This document shows, in pieces, positions 42,600 to 55,400 of a DNA stretch of 64,000 bases (within the stretch, counting starts at the first letter, position 1; every line of letters begins with the position of its first letter). The stretch is taken from contig JACCPH010000001.1 of the NCBI GenBank assembly GCA_014183095.1, forward strand, positions 1,023,042-1,087,041. The letters are read 5' to 3'. Both the position numbers and the translations under genes were made by a program. Source of the stretch: Harringtonia aguacate. Its lineage: Eukaryota > Ascomycota > Sordariomycetes > Ophiostomatales > Ophiostomataceae. The notes beneath the pieces are model-generated. The model did not search any database. It was not told the origin of the DNA and saw only the letters and a program-made list of their open reading frames with translations.

Positions 42600-45298
42600 T
42601 GAATGCGTGAGGTGCTGTTGGAAATGGTTGCACTTCATCAGCGTGTGGGTGAAGGCATGGATCTTGTAGGTGCAGGCACTGCAAGGATGGACTTGGATAA
42701 TGCAAGATAACAGAACATGAACAAGCGCTAGCAGTGAATTTGATATTTGATATTGGGAAGATAACAGATGCAACAAACTGTCATGATTCGCCGCTGTGAA
42801 ATGACCCGAACCTGCCCTGTACCACCGGAGCTTACTCTGCCACAACTGACATTATTTACGAGAGTTGGAAACAAGACGACAGGGAAAAGCGCCCGAATGC
42901 CGAGAATACACCGCAATCCAAATGTCGCAAGAGTACCAACTCTTTGGTTTATTTGCTCTCCTTCCTCAAGATTGTCTCGTTGGAAAAGCTATAGTGGGTC
43001 TGCCAGCGATAAGACAGTAAGCTACAGTGCAACTGCCTTGATTGGCCGCTGCGGCCGTTGTAATACCCCGCACTTGACAGGTTCACGCATGCTGCATGCG
43101 AGCATCAAAATGGCACTGCGAATCCCACGCGAGCATGAGGGAGACAGCAGTGTGAAGCAGGCATGCGAGCCCTTCTGGAAATCTGTGGGGTGTGACGGAA
43201 GCGAGAAAGATGAGATGGCTACTGGTTCACAGGGGTGATATTTTCTGGAACGAGGGATGGATGGATATCAGGGGCTTCAGGAACGGCAATAGACCGTTTC
43301 ACGACCACCATGGACTGATATGACTTCATTTTCCGGCCACGCCGGATTCAGTTCGCAGTGTAGTGGCAGTTGGCCGGCGAAGAGGCACAGAAGAGCGAAC
43401 GGGAAAGGGGAACAAAAGAGGGGAAAGGGCACATGGTGAAGAACGGGAAATTCGAGCGAAAGCAACACCAAACGGGTAAGCCGGATTTGTAACAAGTGCC
43501 AGAGGAGGTGTGGTCCAACTATTCCTTGATTTGCTGGAGGCTAACTTGTGCAATTGGTCACACGACGGTCTTTCATCGAAACGTTGGAGACAAGGGAGGA
43601 GCTGGGGGAAGGGGAGGGCCGAGGGAGGCCGACGGGGAAATGCAAGCAGAGCACCAAAGACTAATGCCAGCACTGTCGCCCCAACCGGGCAACCACAGCA
43701 CGGTCGGCGTCTGTCCGTCAGCCTTTGCGACGGGAGTTGTCAAAGCGAGGAAGCCACAAAGACCGTTCTTACTCGTTTTTCAATGCCGAAATTGCCCAGC
43801 ATTCCGGCTTGTCCCTGGCCTTTTCTCCTTCTCCTCTCTGGATTCAGTTCCTGCCCTTTTTATTCTCGACTTCCTCTCTTCTCTCTCTCTCCCCCTCCTC
43901 CTCCTCTTTTTTTGTCGCTCATTTCTGTCAAGAGAAGCACCTGCCTCGAATACAAATTAAGCTTTCCCCGTCGGCCAACTCCTGCATTTCGGACTGGAAA
44001 ACGCTCTGCTGTCATCATCTCACTGTCATTAATTCGCCTCATCTTCTTTGCGGAAATCTCCACTACTCCGATTACGGACCGAAAAAATCCAGCGACACGA
44101 ATTTTCTTGTGCCGCTACAAAGACTCAGACGAGCATTCCTATTTCTGCTTTTTCCTCTCTACTCTACCATTATTCTGCTACGCTCCTATTTCCAATTTCC
44201 TTGTCCGACTTTTCCGCGTGTTCTTGGTTTGACACTATCCTACGAGTACTTTCCCTCCGTTTCGACTAATACGAAGCGACCCCGCACACTACCGTTGTAT
44301 CGCTGCAAGGTATCCGTCTAGAGACCGCTTTGCTGCATATTCACATTACCGAGCTTTGTGAGCTGTGGGTACGTATTATTTCTCGCATTTATTATTGATT
44401 GTCTCCCCATTATCTGCCCTGCCTTAGCTCCCAGCACCAATCCGCGCTCCCCGCGCTCCCCAACCTGCGCCGACCAACCGCAAGCCTCCGAATGCGCAGC
44501 TCTCCATGCCAAGCGGCCACCCACGCTGTCATTGCCATTCACCTTCTATAGCCGCCTCCACCCGCCATCCTCGGAACTACCCAAGGCGCATGCGCTCTCC
44601 ACCCAGCCGAAAGAACGGTTGTTGCTGCCCTCACAATAAGCCATCGAACCCCAACAATTAACCGAACACCCCTGCCCTTTCCGAGGCCATGCAGCCCCCC
44701 TCAATCAGACTTACACCGTCCACTTACACAAGTCCCCCCCTCCCCAAAAATCTGATTTGTCCTCAGCCTGGTCCGTGCCGAGCATCAAAGCCGGCTTGTT
44801 CCAAGTCGGAATGCGGATTCCATGCCACAGCCCCCAAAACCTCAGGCTAGCCGTGCTGAGGGGGGCTGATCTCGGCTCCAGATCGGCTATGCGAGCTGCT
44901 GGGCTGGCTTGACCATCCACACACATGGGCTCGACCCCCGTATCGTCTCTCCATACATAGTACACTGCCTGATACGCTTGGCTCGCTCCAAGCCTGGCCA
45001 ATGGCCGTTTGCCAACCTTCTGAGTGTGCCGTGGCTTGGTGACGCGACCTGGGACTGATGCAATCTTTTCATTTTAGTCGGCACCTCCATCCCACGTCTG
45101 CAGTGGGCTGAGAGGGCTACGGCAACGGGGAAGCCACCACCTCGATTGCTTGTGATTCTGTGACTCCATTTTTTTATTGGCTTGGATCCTTGAGTCCATC
45201 CAATCTGGCCCCTTGCCGCTCTCGCATTAATACTTAAGGGTGTCCTCCCCCCCCCTTCCCCCTCCTCCTGGAGCGGCCTCCGCCTTGCTCTCACCAAT
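42600..45298. other. Intergenic region upstream of the carrier gene
   Basis: 2.7 kb without a supported gene. From about 43860 to 44300 the sequence is CT-rich, as in fungal promoters and leaders. One ACGAGTA motif copy lies near 44240. Frames of up to 240 residues in the CT-rich part are low in complexity and were not accepted. Confidence 0.5.
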
Positions 45299-46372
45299 AT
45301 GAGCAACACCATCAAGCAGGCCGCTGAAGCTGCTCGAACCAAAACGTCTGAAGTCATGAGCTCCGCCAAGACTGAGGCTGTCGCCGTGGCAGCCACTTCC
45401 ACCGACTTGTTGCACGCACCACTTGTGCGTGCTGCCCTGCCATTTATCAACGGCGGCATCAGCGGCATGGTGGCCACTACGGTCATCCAGCCTGTCGACA
45501 TGGTCAAGGTCCGCATCCAACTCGCTGGCGAGGGCGTGGCCAGCGGCCCCAAGCCCACCCCGTTGTCCGTGACGCGTGAGATTCTGGCCAGCGGCAAGGC
45601 ACTTGACCTGTACACGGGCCTGTCGGCCGGCCTCCTGCGCCAGGCCGTCTACACCACGGCCCGTCTCGGCTTCTTTGACACCTTTATGGGCCGCCTGACC
45701 GCCCGCGCGAAGGAGCACGGAGGCCAGGTTGGCTTCCAAGACCGTGCCATCGCCGGCCTCAGCGCTGGCGGCCTGGCGGCCATGTTCGGCAACCCGGCTG
45801 ACCTGGCCCTGATCCGCATGCAGAGTGACGGTCTGAAGCCACTGGCTGAGCGCAAGAATTACCGCTCCGTCATCGACGCACTCGGCTCCATTGCCCGCTC
45901 GGAGGGCATTGTTGCCCTATGGGCCGGCGCCGCCCCGACGGTTGTGCGTGCCATGTCGCTCAACTTTGGCCAGCTGGCCTTTTTCAGCGAGGCCAAGGTC
46001 CAGCTCAAGGAGCACACAAACTGGTCCGTCCGCACGCAGACGCTCAGCGCCAGTGCCATTGCCGGCTTCTTCGCCTCCTTTTTCTCGCTGCCCTTTGACT
46101 TTGTCAAGACGCGTCTGCAGAAGCAGCACAAGGGCCCCGACGGAAAGCTGCCGTACAAGGGCATGGTCGATTGCTTCGCCAAGGTGGCCCGGCAGGAAGG
46201 CATCTTCCGCTTCTACCGTGGCTTCGGCACCTACTACATCCGCATTGCGCCGCATGCGTAAGTGGCCCTTTGGGAATATCTGCCTTATCTGTGCACCTCT
46301 CTCGTTGCTAACACTTGCTGCAGCATGGTGACCTTGATCGTGGCCGACTACCTCGGCTGGATAACGAAGTAA
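45299..46372 (+). CDS. Mitochondrial 2-oxoglutarate/malate-type carrier
   Basis: 335-residue inner-membrane carrier of the SLC25 family, closest to the 2-oxoglutarate/malate carrier, which exchanges dicarboxylates across the mitochondrial inner membrane. Exons: 45299-46257 and 46324-46372, with one GTAAGT intron of 66 nt near the 3' end and a CTAAC branch site. Three tandem repeats each carry the signature P-x-(D/E)-x-x-(K/R): PVDMVK at about 65, PADLALIR at 166 and PFDFVK at 265; the second keeps the Arg but is shifted as in known OGC proteins. The stretches LYTGLSAGLLRQAVYTT and RIAPH match OGC-specific segments. An extra N-terminal ~45 residues rich in Ala/Thr/Lys precede the first helix. 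The final 16 residues come from the second exon. Confidence 0.9.
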
Positions 46373-47066
46373 CGACGGGCTTCGATATTTCGACCCCCCC
46401 TCCCTCCCGCATTGTTCATACCCCGATTTTTCTGCATCCTATTTTCTGCATTTACAAAAGTGTCACTTGAGCTCAAAGGATAAATATCTTCAACAGGATG
46501 GAACAGTCTGGATCGTACAGCCACGACACAGCAGCGTCGAGACGAGGTACTCGTAGCGCTGAACGGGCTGGGCCCCGATATTTGGATGAGACTCACTTTG
46601 TAGGCTTGCATGGGCATACATGCTATTGGTCTGTGAACACAGATTCGTACATGGACCACCAGATCCAGCCCAAGCAATATTAAATAGAATATTTTCAGGC
46701 TTTGCCAGGGGCATTCGCCGGCATTTACTGGCTTTTGGTGACAAATGGACGTCCACGTGACTTGCGTCCCCTTTTATTTTACAGGTGTCAACAGCCCCTC
46801 ACCCCGCCCGGTTAATGCCCTAACCGTTTCCGGTGCCTCTCTGGCGTTCTCCTACGTCGAGCTCGGAGCTTGAGACGCGTTGCACCGCAGGCGCATCTCG
46901 TCGATTCTGCCACCCATTGACCGACAGCGCATCGCCTCGCACGCCACCACAGAGCCTTCAATGACATAGCTATCCGATGACCGACGCAGCAGCGAATTAG
47001 GATTTGCCAAAAGCAGGGCTACATACGGACCGCTGGGAATGTGACCAATCGCAAGGTTCTCAAGCA
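46373..47066. other. Intergenic region between carrier and PAN2
   Basis: 694 bp of carrier 3' flank and PAN2 promoter. One ACTCGTA motif copy near 46541. No gene seen. Confidence 0.5.
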
Positions 47067-50000
47067 ATGGATCCGGAGTGGCAGGAGGTGCGTCAGGCTT
47101 CCCCCCCCCCTCTCCCCCTTCTATAATGTCGCCGCGGCTGCGCATCGGTAGATTGTCCGGAGACGCGAGCGCGGCCATTGACTCGTCTTCTGATCATTCC
47201 AGGTCGCCTGCTCCCTCCTGACGTCGTCCAATGGAGGCCAGGACGGAGCGGCTGCGCATGTCGCTTCGCTGGCCTTTGACACGAACCAGGAGCTTCTGTG
47301 GACGGGCAGCGGCGAGGTATGGCCCGGCCACTCGGACATGTCGCGGGATGGATGCATCTGACGTTTCCAGGGCCGCGTGGCATCGTTTTACGGCGCCGAC
47401 TTGCAACACTATGTCTCCTACGTCATGCAGCCTCCGAGCGACGGCGAGGTGCGGCAGATCCTCATCAACGACGGCGGCGTCATTTCCCTGGGGCCCAAGG
47501 GCCTGCACATGGCGCTGCGACGTGGCCTGCCGCTGTGGAACTGCAGGTACGCGCGACCTCTTTGTGGTCCCTTCTTGTGGTCTTGCTGCTCGTATGGAGC
47601 CCTCGCTAACTTTGCGGCTGCCAGACACGACGACATGACCGACCTCTGCTGCATGAGTTTCACCTCGACCGCTGCCTCCGAGGTGCTCGTCGCCGGCCGC
47701 CAGAACGCCATGTTTGTCGTCGACCTCAAGGAGGGCGAGGTGACGCGTCAGCTGGAAGCCGAGCACCACTACACCATGATGAAGCGCAACAGCCGGTACA
47801 TCTGCGCGGCCACCAACAGCGGCACCGTGGACATTATCGACCCGGCCACGCTGACCGTGCTAAAGAGCTGGAACGCCCACTCGGCCTTCATACACGACAT
47901 GGACGTCCAGGCCGACTTCCTCGTCACCTGCGGGGCCACCCTTAAGCAGCAGGGCGCCGTTATGTTCGACCCCTACGTGAACCTCTTTGACCTTAAGCAC
48001 ATGACGTCCATGGCCCCCATCCCCTTCCCGCCGTGCGCTGCCTTTGTGCGCATGCACCCGCGCATGGTCACCACGGCCATTGTGGCCTCCACGTCGGGTC
48101 AGATCCACATTATCGACATCATGAGCCCCAACACGAGCAGCGTCAAGCAGGCCAACATTGTCTCCTATCTGACGCGCATCGAGATCTCCCCGACCGGCGA
48201 GGCCCTGGTTCTGTCCGACAGCGACTGCTACATGCACCTGTGGGGGTCACCGTCCCGCATCCAGTTCACGGCGTTCCCGGCCATGATTGAAACGGAGACG
48301 CCGGAAGAGCCGCACAAGGAGACAGACTGGGAGGATTGGTCGGATGAAGAGAATGATGACACGTACGTGGGACGGGGAAGAGAGAGAGAGAGAGAGAGTA
48401 TGTGTGTGTGAACTGACAAACCGTTTAGGCTTCCTCTCAACATTGTCGGCATGCCCTACTACCGCGAAACGCTCTTGTCAGCATTCCCCAACCTCGTGTC
48501 GGATGTGGGCGCACCGCCGCCGCGGTACGAGAACAGCTTCCTGGAAAACCTGACGTCGTTTGAATACGGGTGGTATGCCCCCAACGCGGCCGGCACGCTG
48601 CCCAACCAGGTCGAGGACACGCGCCGGGATGAGAAGCCCCTGCAGACGATCCAGGCGCCCAAGTTTCTCAGCGAGCGGTCGCGCGAGGCCAAGTCGTCCG
48701 CCGCCTTGCCTGCCACGACCGACAGCGTGGATGAAATCGCCGAGGCTCTGGCCTCTTCGGAACTTGCTAGTCTCGGTCCCGAAGCGCCGGGCATGTATCG
48801 GACAGTGGAGATCAAGTTTAGCAAGTTTGGCGTCGACGACTTTGACTTTGGGTGCGTCTCTGATCCTCCTCCCGCCATTTGTTTTGTCTTGTCTTGTCCT
48901 TGTCCGCTTACCAAGAAGATACTACAACCGGTCGCACTATGCGGGCCTGGAAAACCACATTGCCAACTCCTACGCCAATGCTCTGCTGCAGCTGCTGCAC
49001 TTCACCCCTCTGATTCGCAACCTTTCGCTGCAGCACGCCGCCAGCTCTTGCCTCGAGGACCAGTGCTTGCTCTGCGAGCTGGGGTATCTCTGTGACATGC
49101 TGCAAAAGGCCGAGGTTGCGACATGTCAGGCGACCAATATGCTGAAGACGCTGAGCAGTCTCCCTCAAGGTTGACTTTGGCCTTATCTCCCATACTGCGG
49201 ATCTTTCTTCAACTGACAATGGCCGTGCAGCTCACCAACTCCGACTCATCGAAGAGGAAAACCCCAACACGCCCATTACCGAAATGCTGCAGAACCTGAC
49301 ACGGTTCCTGCTCACACAGATCGCGGGTGATTTCCGGCGCGTGCTGCCGGACTCGACGGCCATGGAGGACGCGCTTGCGACATCCGGCGTGACGTACATG
49401 CGGTGTATGCAGTGTCGCAGTGAAACGAGCCGGTCAGTGTCGACATATGTCAACAATCTGAAGTACCCAGCTCCGGTGAGTGTATGATCAGCTCCAGTTT
49501 CTCCCTTTGTTTCTGACATTCGTGTGCTCTAACGGAAAATAAAATCGCTTTTAGCAGAGGCAGTCTAGCAGAGTGCCCAAGCAGCAAAGGGTTACGTTTT
49601 CCCAGGTGTTAAAGTCGAGCGTCGAGCAGGACTCCTCCACTAAGGGCTGGTGTGAGATGTGCCAACGCTACCAAACACTTCTTAATCGGAAGACGATCAG
49701 CAGCATCCCGTCCATCTTGACGCTGAATGCCAGCGGGCCACAGAACCTCAACTACCCCGAGTTCCGCCGGCTCTGGGGGACGCCGGGCTGGCTGCCAGAA
49801 GAGATTGGCATCATAGTAGACGCCGCCGGCCAGTTCTTCTGCTACGAAGGCGAGGATCTCAAGCTGCACCTGCAGCGCGGGATTCACGATGTGAAGGTGT
49901 ACTCGCTCATCGGCATGGCCGTCAATGTGGACAGCGGGGGACAGCCGCAAAAGCCGCATATCGTGGCCATGGTGAATGGTGCGTGGCATCTCCTTTTCTT

Positions 50001-51350
50001 TGTCTGGTGTGCACATCAGAGCGTGCCAGCTGACCTTGGTATACAGCGGCGCACTCTGAGCCCACGCCCCCCGACCAGCCGCAGTGGCACCTCTTCAACG
50101 ACTTCCTGGTCCGGCCGACGTCGGCCGGCGAAGCGCTGTCGTTCAACACCAACTGGAAGACGCCGTCGGTTGTCCTGTTCCAGCTGAAGAGCGAAAACAA
50201 CAAGATCGACACGGCGTGGAAGAGTCGACTGGATACCTCTGTCCTGTACATGGATACGGATAACGGGTGCGTCGTCGGCCATTGTTTTGCAGAACAGAAG
50301 AACTGCACGTGAAGAAAATGAAGCTGACTGGCATCCAGACAACCGGCCGGACAGGAGACATACCGGCCGCTCGACCCGGCCACGGAACCTCCAGGACCGG
50401 AGACCATTGTTGCCCTGGACACGGAATTCGTGGCGCTGAAGCAGCCCGAAATCGAAATGAACTCGGAGGGCGAGATGGAAACCATCCGGCCCATGACGCA
50501 CGCCCTGGCCCGTGTATCGGTTGTCCGTGGCCAGGGCGAAGACGAAGGCCTGCCCTTTATCGACGACTACATCATGATCAAGGAGCCTGTGGTGGACTAC
50601 CTGACGCTGTATTCGGGCATTATGAGTGGCGATCTGGATCCGCGGACGTCGCGCCACACGCTGGTGCCTCTCAAGAAGGCGTACAAGAAGCTCTGGGTGC
50701 TGCTGAACCTGGGCTGCAAGTTCCTGGGACACGGGCTGAAGCAAGACTTCCGGGTGATCAACATCCAGGTACCCCGATCGCAAATCATCGACACCATCGA
50801 CCTGTTCTTCCTCAAGGTGAGGCTGCGGAAGCTGTCGCTGGCGTTCCTGGCCTGGTGTGTTTTGAAGGAGAACATCCAGCAGGTGACGCACGACTCTATC
50901 GAAGACGCGCGCACGGCGCTGAAGCTGTACCGGAAATTCCTCGAGTTTGAGGATGCCGGGATTCTCGACCCGACGCTGCAGGAGATATACCGCGAGGGCC
51001 GGGAGACCAATTTCAAGCCGCCAAAGAAGGACGGCCACGACCCAGCGCGCGGCACCGACACGCCGCCGGTTGGAGGACCACTTCTGGCACATGTGCCCGG
51101 CACGAGCCCAAGCCTGGCTATCGCTGCTGCTGCCGCTGCCGCTGCTGCCGCCACTGCTGCCGCCACTGCTGCCGGCACGGCAGCAAAAACTGGGCTCGAA
51201 GCCAGCGATGTCAATGGGGTGACAGGAAACGGACATGCGCTGGGCCCTCCAGGTACCCATTTTGGCACGGGTTTTGGCGGGAGTTATCCTAGCAGCATCA
51301 TGGGGTCGCCGTCACATGCGGCACCTTTCCAGCCCAGCAGACAGGGATGA
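47067..51350 (+). CDS. PAN2: PAN2, catalytic subunit of the PAN2-PAN3 poly(A) deadenylase
   Basis: 1,207-residue cytoplasmic 3'-5' exonuclease that shortens mRNA poly(A) tails together with PAN3. Ten exons: 47067-47087, 47203-47316, 47371-47546, 47625-48362, 48429-48851, 48919-49169, 49231-49475, 49555-49978, 50047-50266, 50339-51350; every join keeps phase. The tiny first exon encodes MDPEWQE, like other PAN2 N termini. WD40-type propeller to about residue 350, then the linker PLNIVGMPYYRE, then a catalytically dead USP-like domain that starts around HYAGLENHIANSYAN. The C-terminal DEDDh exonuclease has Asp898 and Glu900 in LDTEFV, an Asp in HGLKQDFR, and His1055 plus Asp1060 in HDSIEDA. A low-complexity Ala/Thr/Gly/Pro tail of about 120 residues follows the nuclease. 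The intron-6 acceptor has an alternative 3 nt upstream. Neighbours are unrelated. Confidence 0.95.
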
Positions 51351-52418
51351 CATGGACGGGGTGACGGATGACGACGATGACGGACGTGGATGGCAACCGA
51401 GAAAGGCGAAATCCAAGGGTGTCGGAGGCGGACTTTTGCGGTGATTTTTTTTTTCAACGGCAGATTTCACGGCGGCACAATTCTGTAGACTTGTCGGTCT
51501 TTTGCTCTTAGAAATAGTCTCTTTTTTTTTTGTGTTTATTATTGTTTTTTTTTTTGCTTTTTTTACGTTGGGCGTCTTGGAGAGAAGGGACAGCAAAAGG
51601 ATACCAACTGCGAATGCATGATTTTGGTGTTGGGGGAGGCTGTTGGAAAGGCCACACTGGCCTGGCCAGAGAGAGAGAGAGGGCTCCCAGATGGGAGAGG
51701 CTGGATGCACATGGCTGTTCATGAACGCATGCCCGGCTCTTGAGGGTTGTCCTTTCTTTCTTTCTTTTGGGAAGAGGCCTGCCCGAGTGGAGCAGTCTGT
51801 TCATCGTCCTGCAAGAAAAAAAAATAGCAAGCGCTACACTGTTGTGATTTCGCAGTTTTTTGTGGTTTCCTGGCGCGAACATCTTCAAGACGTGCAGCAG
51901 TGCTAAAGCGCATTGTGCGCAGACAGACAATGAACACGTTCTTCTCCGCCTGTGGTTCCTGTTTGTTCAGTGCGATCTTTTTTTGCTGCAGGCTATCGGC
52001 GACCGACAAAGAGTTGCCCGTTTGGGAATGTTCACGACAACAAAGGGGGACCTCAGCAAACCCGCCCAAACGCTCTCATTTTCAGCCAGCGCAGAACAAT
52101 GACGACGATGCAGCTTTCTGTTTTTCTCTGTTTGCCCGTCTCAATCTGTTTACCAGCCGTTCTTTCAGGGGCCATGTGGTAAGATGTGCATATATAGCTG
52201 GGCCCTGTCGCTTGCTTCGTTCCCTTCCTCTCTCTCGTTAACCATCTTCTCTCTTTTATCGACATTTGAACATTTTACATTGCATTTCTCCGCTGCCTCT
52301 GAACTTGAAGTGTAGTCTTGCACGCGCGACCGAGGAGTTGAGAAGGACCGCATTACTTTACGAACCAGCAGAAACAACAACAACGCCAACGCCAACACCA
52401 ACGCAACACACAGCAATC
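51351..52418. promoter_or_regulatory. Intergenic region with SNF2-like gene promoter
   Basis: T-rich runs at about 51447-51565 follow PAN2. A TATATA box lies at about 52190-52197, some 225 bp before the ATG of the SNF2-like gene, followed by a CT-rich then CAA/CCA-rich leader. The leader has no upstream ATG after the TATA box that opens a long frame. Confidence 0.5.
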
Positions 52419-55400
52419 ATGGCTTTGATCAGCCTGGAGTTGGACCCTTTCGCGGCGGCCTTGGCCACGGACGCGGACACCGACTATATTGTGCGCAGCG
52501 ACAACGGGCAGCGACTGGTCGAAGCCATTTTCCTCCAGCAGCAGCAGCACATCGAAGCCGAGATGCCGCTGGCCAAGAAGAACTTGGGCGGGCAGGGCTT
52601 GCCGACGCTCGGGGACGTGCCGTTCCGGATTCTGCACATTGAGGTGGGCCGATTCGGCGACATCAAGGAGGGGACGGCCAGCGAGTGGCCGCGCAGCACG
52701 ACGGGCTACCTGGACAAGTATCTGTCTACGGAGGTGGCCGAGGTGGCCGGGCCCGCAGAGGCTTCAGCTGCTGCTGCTGCTGCGTCTGCGTCTGGCCGGT
52801 GGTCCCGCGAGGGACAGCCGGCCGGCTACGGCGAGGGCTTCCCGGCGTCGGTGGACAACTTTGACTGCCTGGAGCTGGTCAAGAACCTCGAGGACGCCTG
52901 GGACCTGCCGGACCCGAGCTACGTGTACAGCGTGCTGTGGCTCGGCCTGGCCTGGGAGCGGGCGGGCCAGCCGCCCCGCTGCAACGACCTCCGACGCATC
53001 ACCACGGTCGGCGATCTGCTCGCGGCCGTGCACGAGGTGCGCGAGGCGCAGCAGTCGTCTCCGGACGCGAGCCAAGACGAGGGAGAAGACGAAGGCGAAG
53101 ACGAAGGCGAGCTGACCGTCTACTTTGTCATGGCGGTCGCCTTTGACGGCAGCCTGCCGCGGAACAAGAACAACAACAGCCACCCGGGCCACAAGACCGG
53201 CCCCCGGTCGTTTGCGAGCAGCACGCGCAGCTTCTTTGCGCAGCTGTCGCGGCCGGGCGCGGCGGCGGCGGCGGCGGGTTCGTCATCGCTGTCGCCGCTG
53301 TCGCCGCTCACGATGCTGGCGGGCCGGCGGGACAGCGAGAGCAGCTTCGCCAGCAGCTTCTACGACAACGACGAGGGCCTGCTGGAAGAGCTCAAGGACC
53401 TGGAGAGGGACATGGGCGGCGAAGAAGAGGCGAGGCGGAGCGAGCGGGCGCCAGGGTCGGTGCGGGTGATTAGCAACTCGAGCCTGCTGCGGTTCCAGCC
53501 GCACCTGTGGGAGGACGACATGGTGACCAGCGACGGTGTGCCGCTGCGGTGGCCGCTGCTGGCGCGGCAGAGCTCGTACTCGACGCTCTCGGGGTCCAGC
53601 CTGGGCGAGCTGCCGGAGGACTCGATTGCGGACGAATGGGAGGTGTCAGAGAAGGCGGAGGCGGCGGAGGCGGCGGAGGTGCCTGAAGAGCGGCAGCAGC
53701 CGGCCCCCCCTCTAGCCCCCCCCTCCATCCTGGCGACGCTGGACACGAGCGCGGCCAAGGGCGACACCGTCGAGGGCGACCTGCACGCGCTGATTCCCGA
53801 GGCGGCGTCGCCGTCGGACGAGGCGTGGGCGCAGTGCTGCGCGCTGCTGTGCATGGATGCGGCGGCGCACCGCAACGCGAAGGCGCGGTCGATCCGGGTG
53901 CCGGGCACAGACAACATGTGGGTCAAGCCGAGCCAGCTGTGGACGGCGTACTGGATGCTGACGAGCCGGTCGGCGCGCGGGCTGTGCGGCGGGGTGCTGG
54001 CCGACGTCATGGGCACGGGCAAGACGTACGTGTGCCTGCTGGTGTGTCTGCTGCGGGCGTACATTGGCTACAGCCGGGCCGAGGTGGAGCGGGAGTGGCA
54101 GCTGCGGGAGCACGAGGCGCGGCGGGTGAACAACAACAACAACAACACCACCGCCCCGAAGCAGCACCTGCCGCGCGACTGCGACCCGGAGGCTGTGTGC
54201 CCCTGCGGAAACGCCCTCGGCATCGAGTGCTACGCCAGCCCGGGCAGCACGACGCGGCGCATCGCCGACAGCATGGCGCGCGGGGTGTCGCTCATCCTGG
54301 CGCCGCAGACGGTGCTGGACAACTGGGTCAAGACGATCAAGCACGTGCGGCTGCAGGCCAAGTACTACGAGCCGGTCGTGTTCCACAGCCGCATGAGCAA
54401 GGAGGACGTGGTGCTGGCGCCGGCGCCGCGGCTGAAGCAGAAGCTGCAGATGGAGGTGCGGCCGAAGAACAAAACCCAAAACGGAAAGGGAAAGAGCGAC
54501 CTGTTCCCATCATCCTGGGAGCCCAGCGTGCTCGACGCCGCGTACAGCTTCACGCCCAGCACGGCCAAGGACGCCTTCCCGGAGCGCTTCATCTTTGTGG
54601 CCGCCCACACGGCCGAGCGGCTGACCGACTTTTTCCAGGTGGCGGTGCCGCTGCAGCGCAGCAAGACGGGAGCGACGGGCACGGCGGGCGCCAGCACGCG
54701 CGAGCGCAAGACGGTCTACGGCTGTCCCGTCGGCATCCAGCTGGTGGACGAGTTCCACAAGGCGGGCCGGGGCGAGGCGGCGGCGCTGGGGCGGCAGCAC
54801 AAGCACATGCGGCAGCAGCAGCAGCAGCAGCATGTGGGCGGGCGGGACGACTTTGACTTTTGGGCCGTCACGGGCACGCCGATGCCGGCGCGGCTGACCG
54901 ATCTCGAGCCGGTCGTCGACATTGTGCAGCGGCTGCCGGCGTGGGACGCGTCCTCCAGCCGCCACCACGGCGGACGGGTCGCGGACCTGCGCGCACTGCA
55001 GGCAGCCTACGACGGCGCGGTCACGGCGGCGGGCACGGCAGCGCAGGTGGCCGAGGTGCGCGAGCGGGCGCAGCGCTTCTTTGGCGGCGGGCTCGTCATG
55101 CGCCACACGGAGGCGGCCACGTTCTGCGGCCAGCGCATCTTCAACCTGCAGGACGTCGCGCCGCAGGTGGTCGTGCACGCGACGCCGGCGGCCTTCCGGG
55201 CGGACGTGGCCGCGGTGACGGCGCGAGTCGCTCGGCAGATCCGAGAGGACATGGAGGGGGGGCAGTCCGACGAGGCGCCCCGCTGGGAGCAGGTCGTGCG
55301 CTCGAGCGCCCTCTTCAACCGCCTCATGGACCTCGAGATCCTGGCCACCTTTCCCGGGGCGGCGCGGCTGATGCGAGCCGACCCGCCGGCGCTCGACTTC

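Noticed and set aside
50016..51260. 414-residue minus-strand frame opposite PAN2
   Set aside because: Antisense shadow of the PAN2 nuclease exon; the plus-strand protein is unmistakable.
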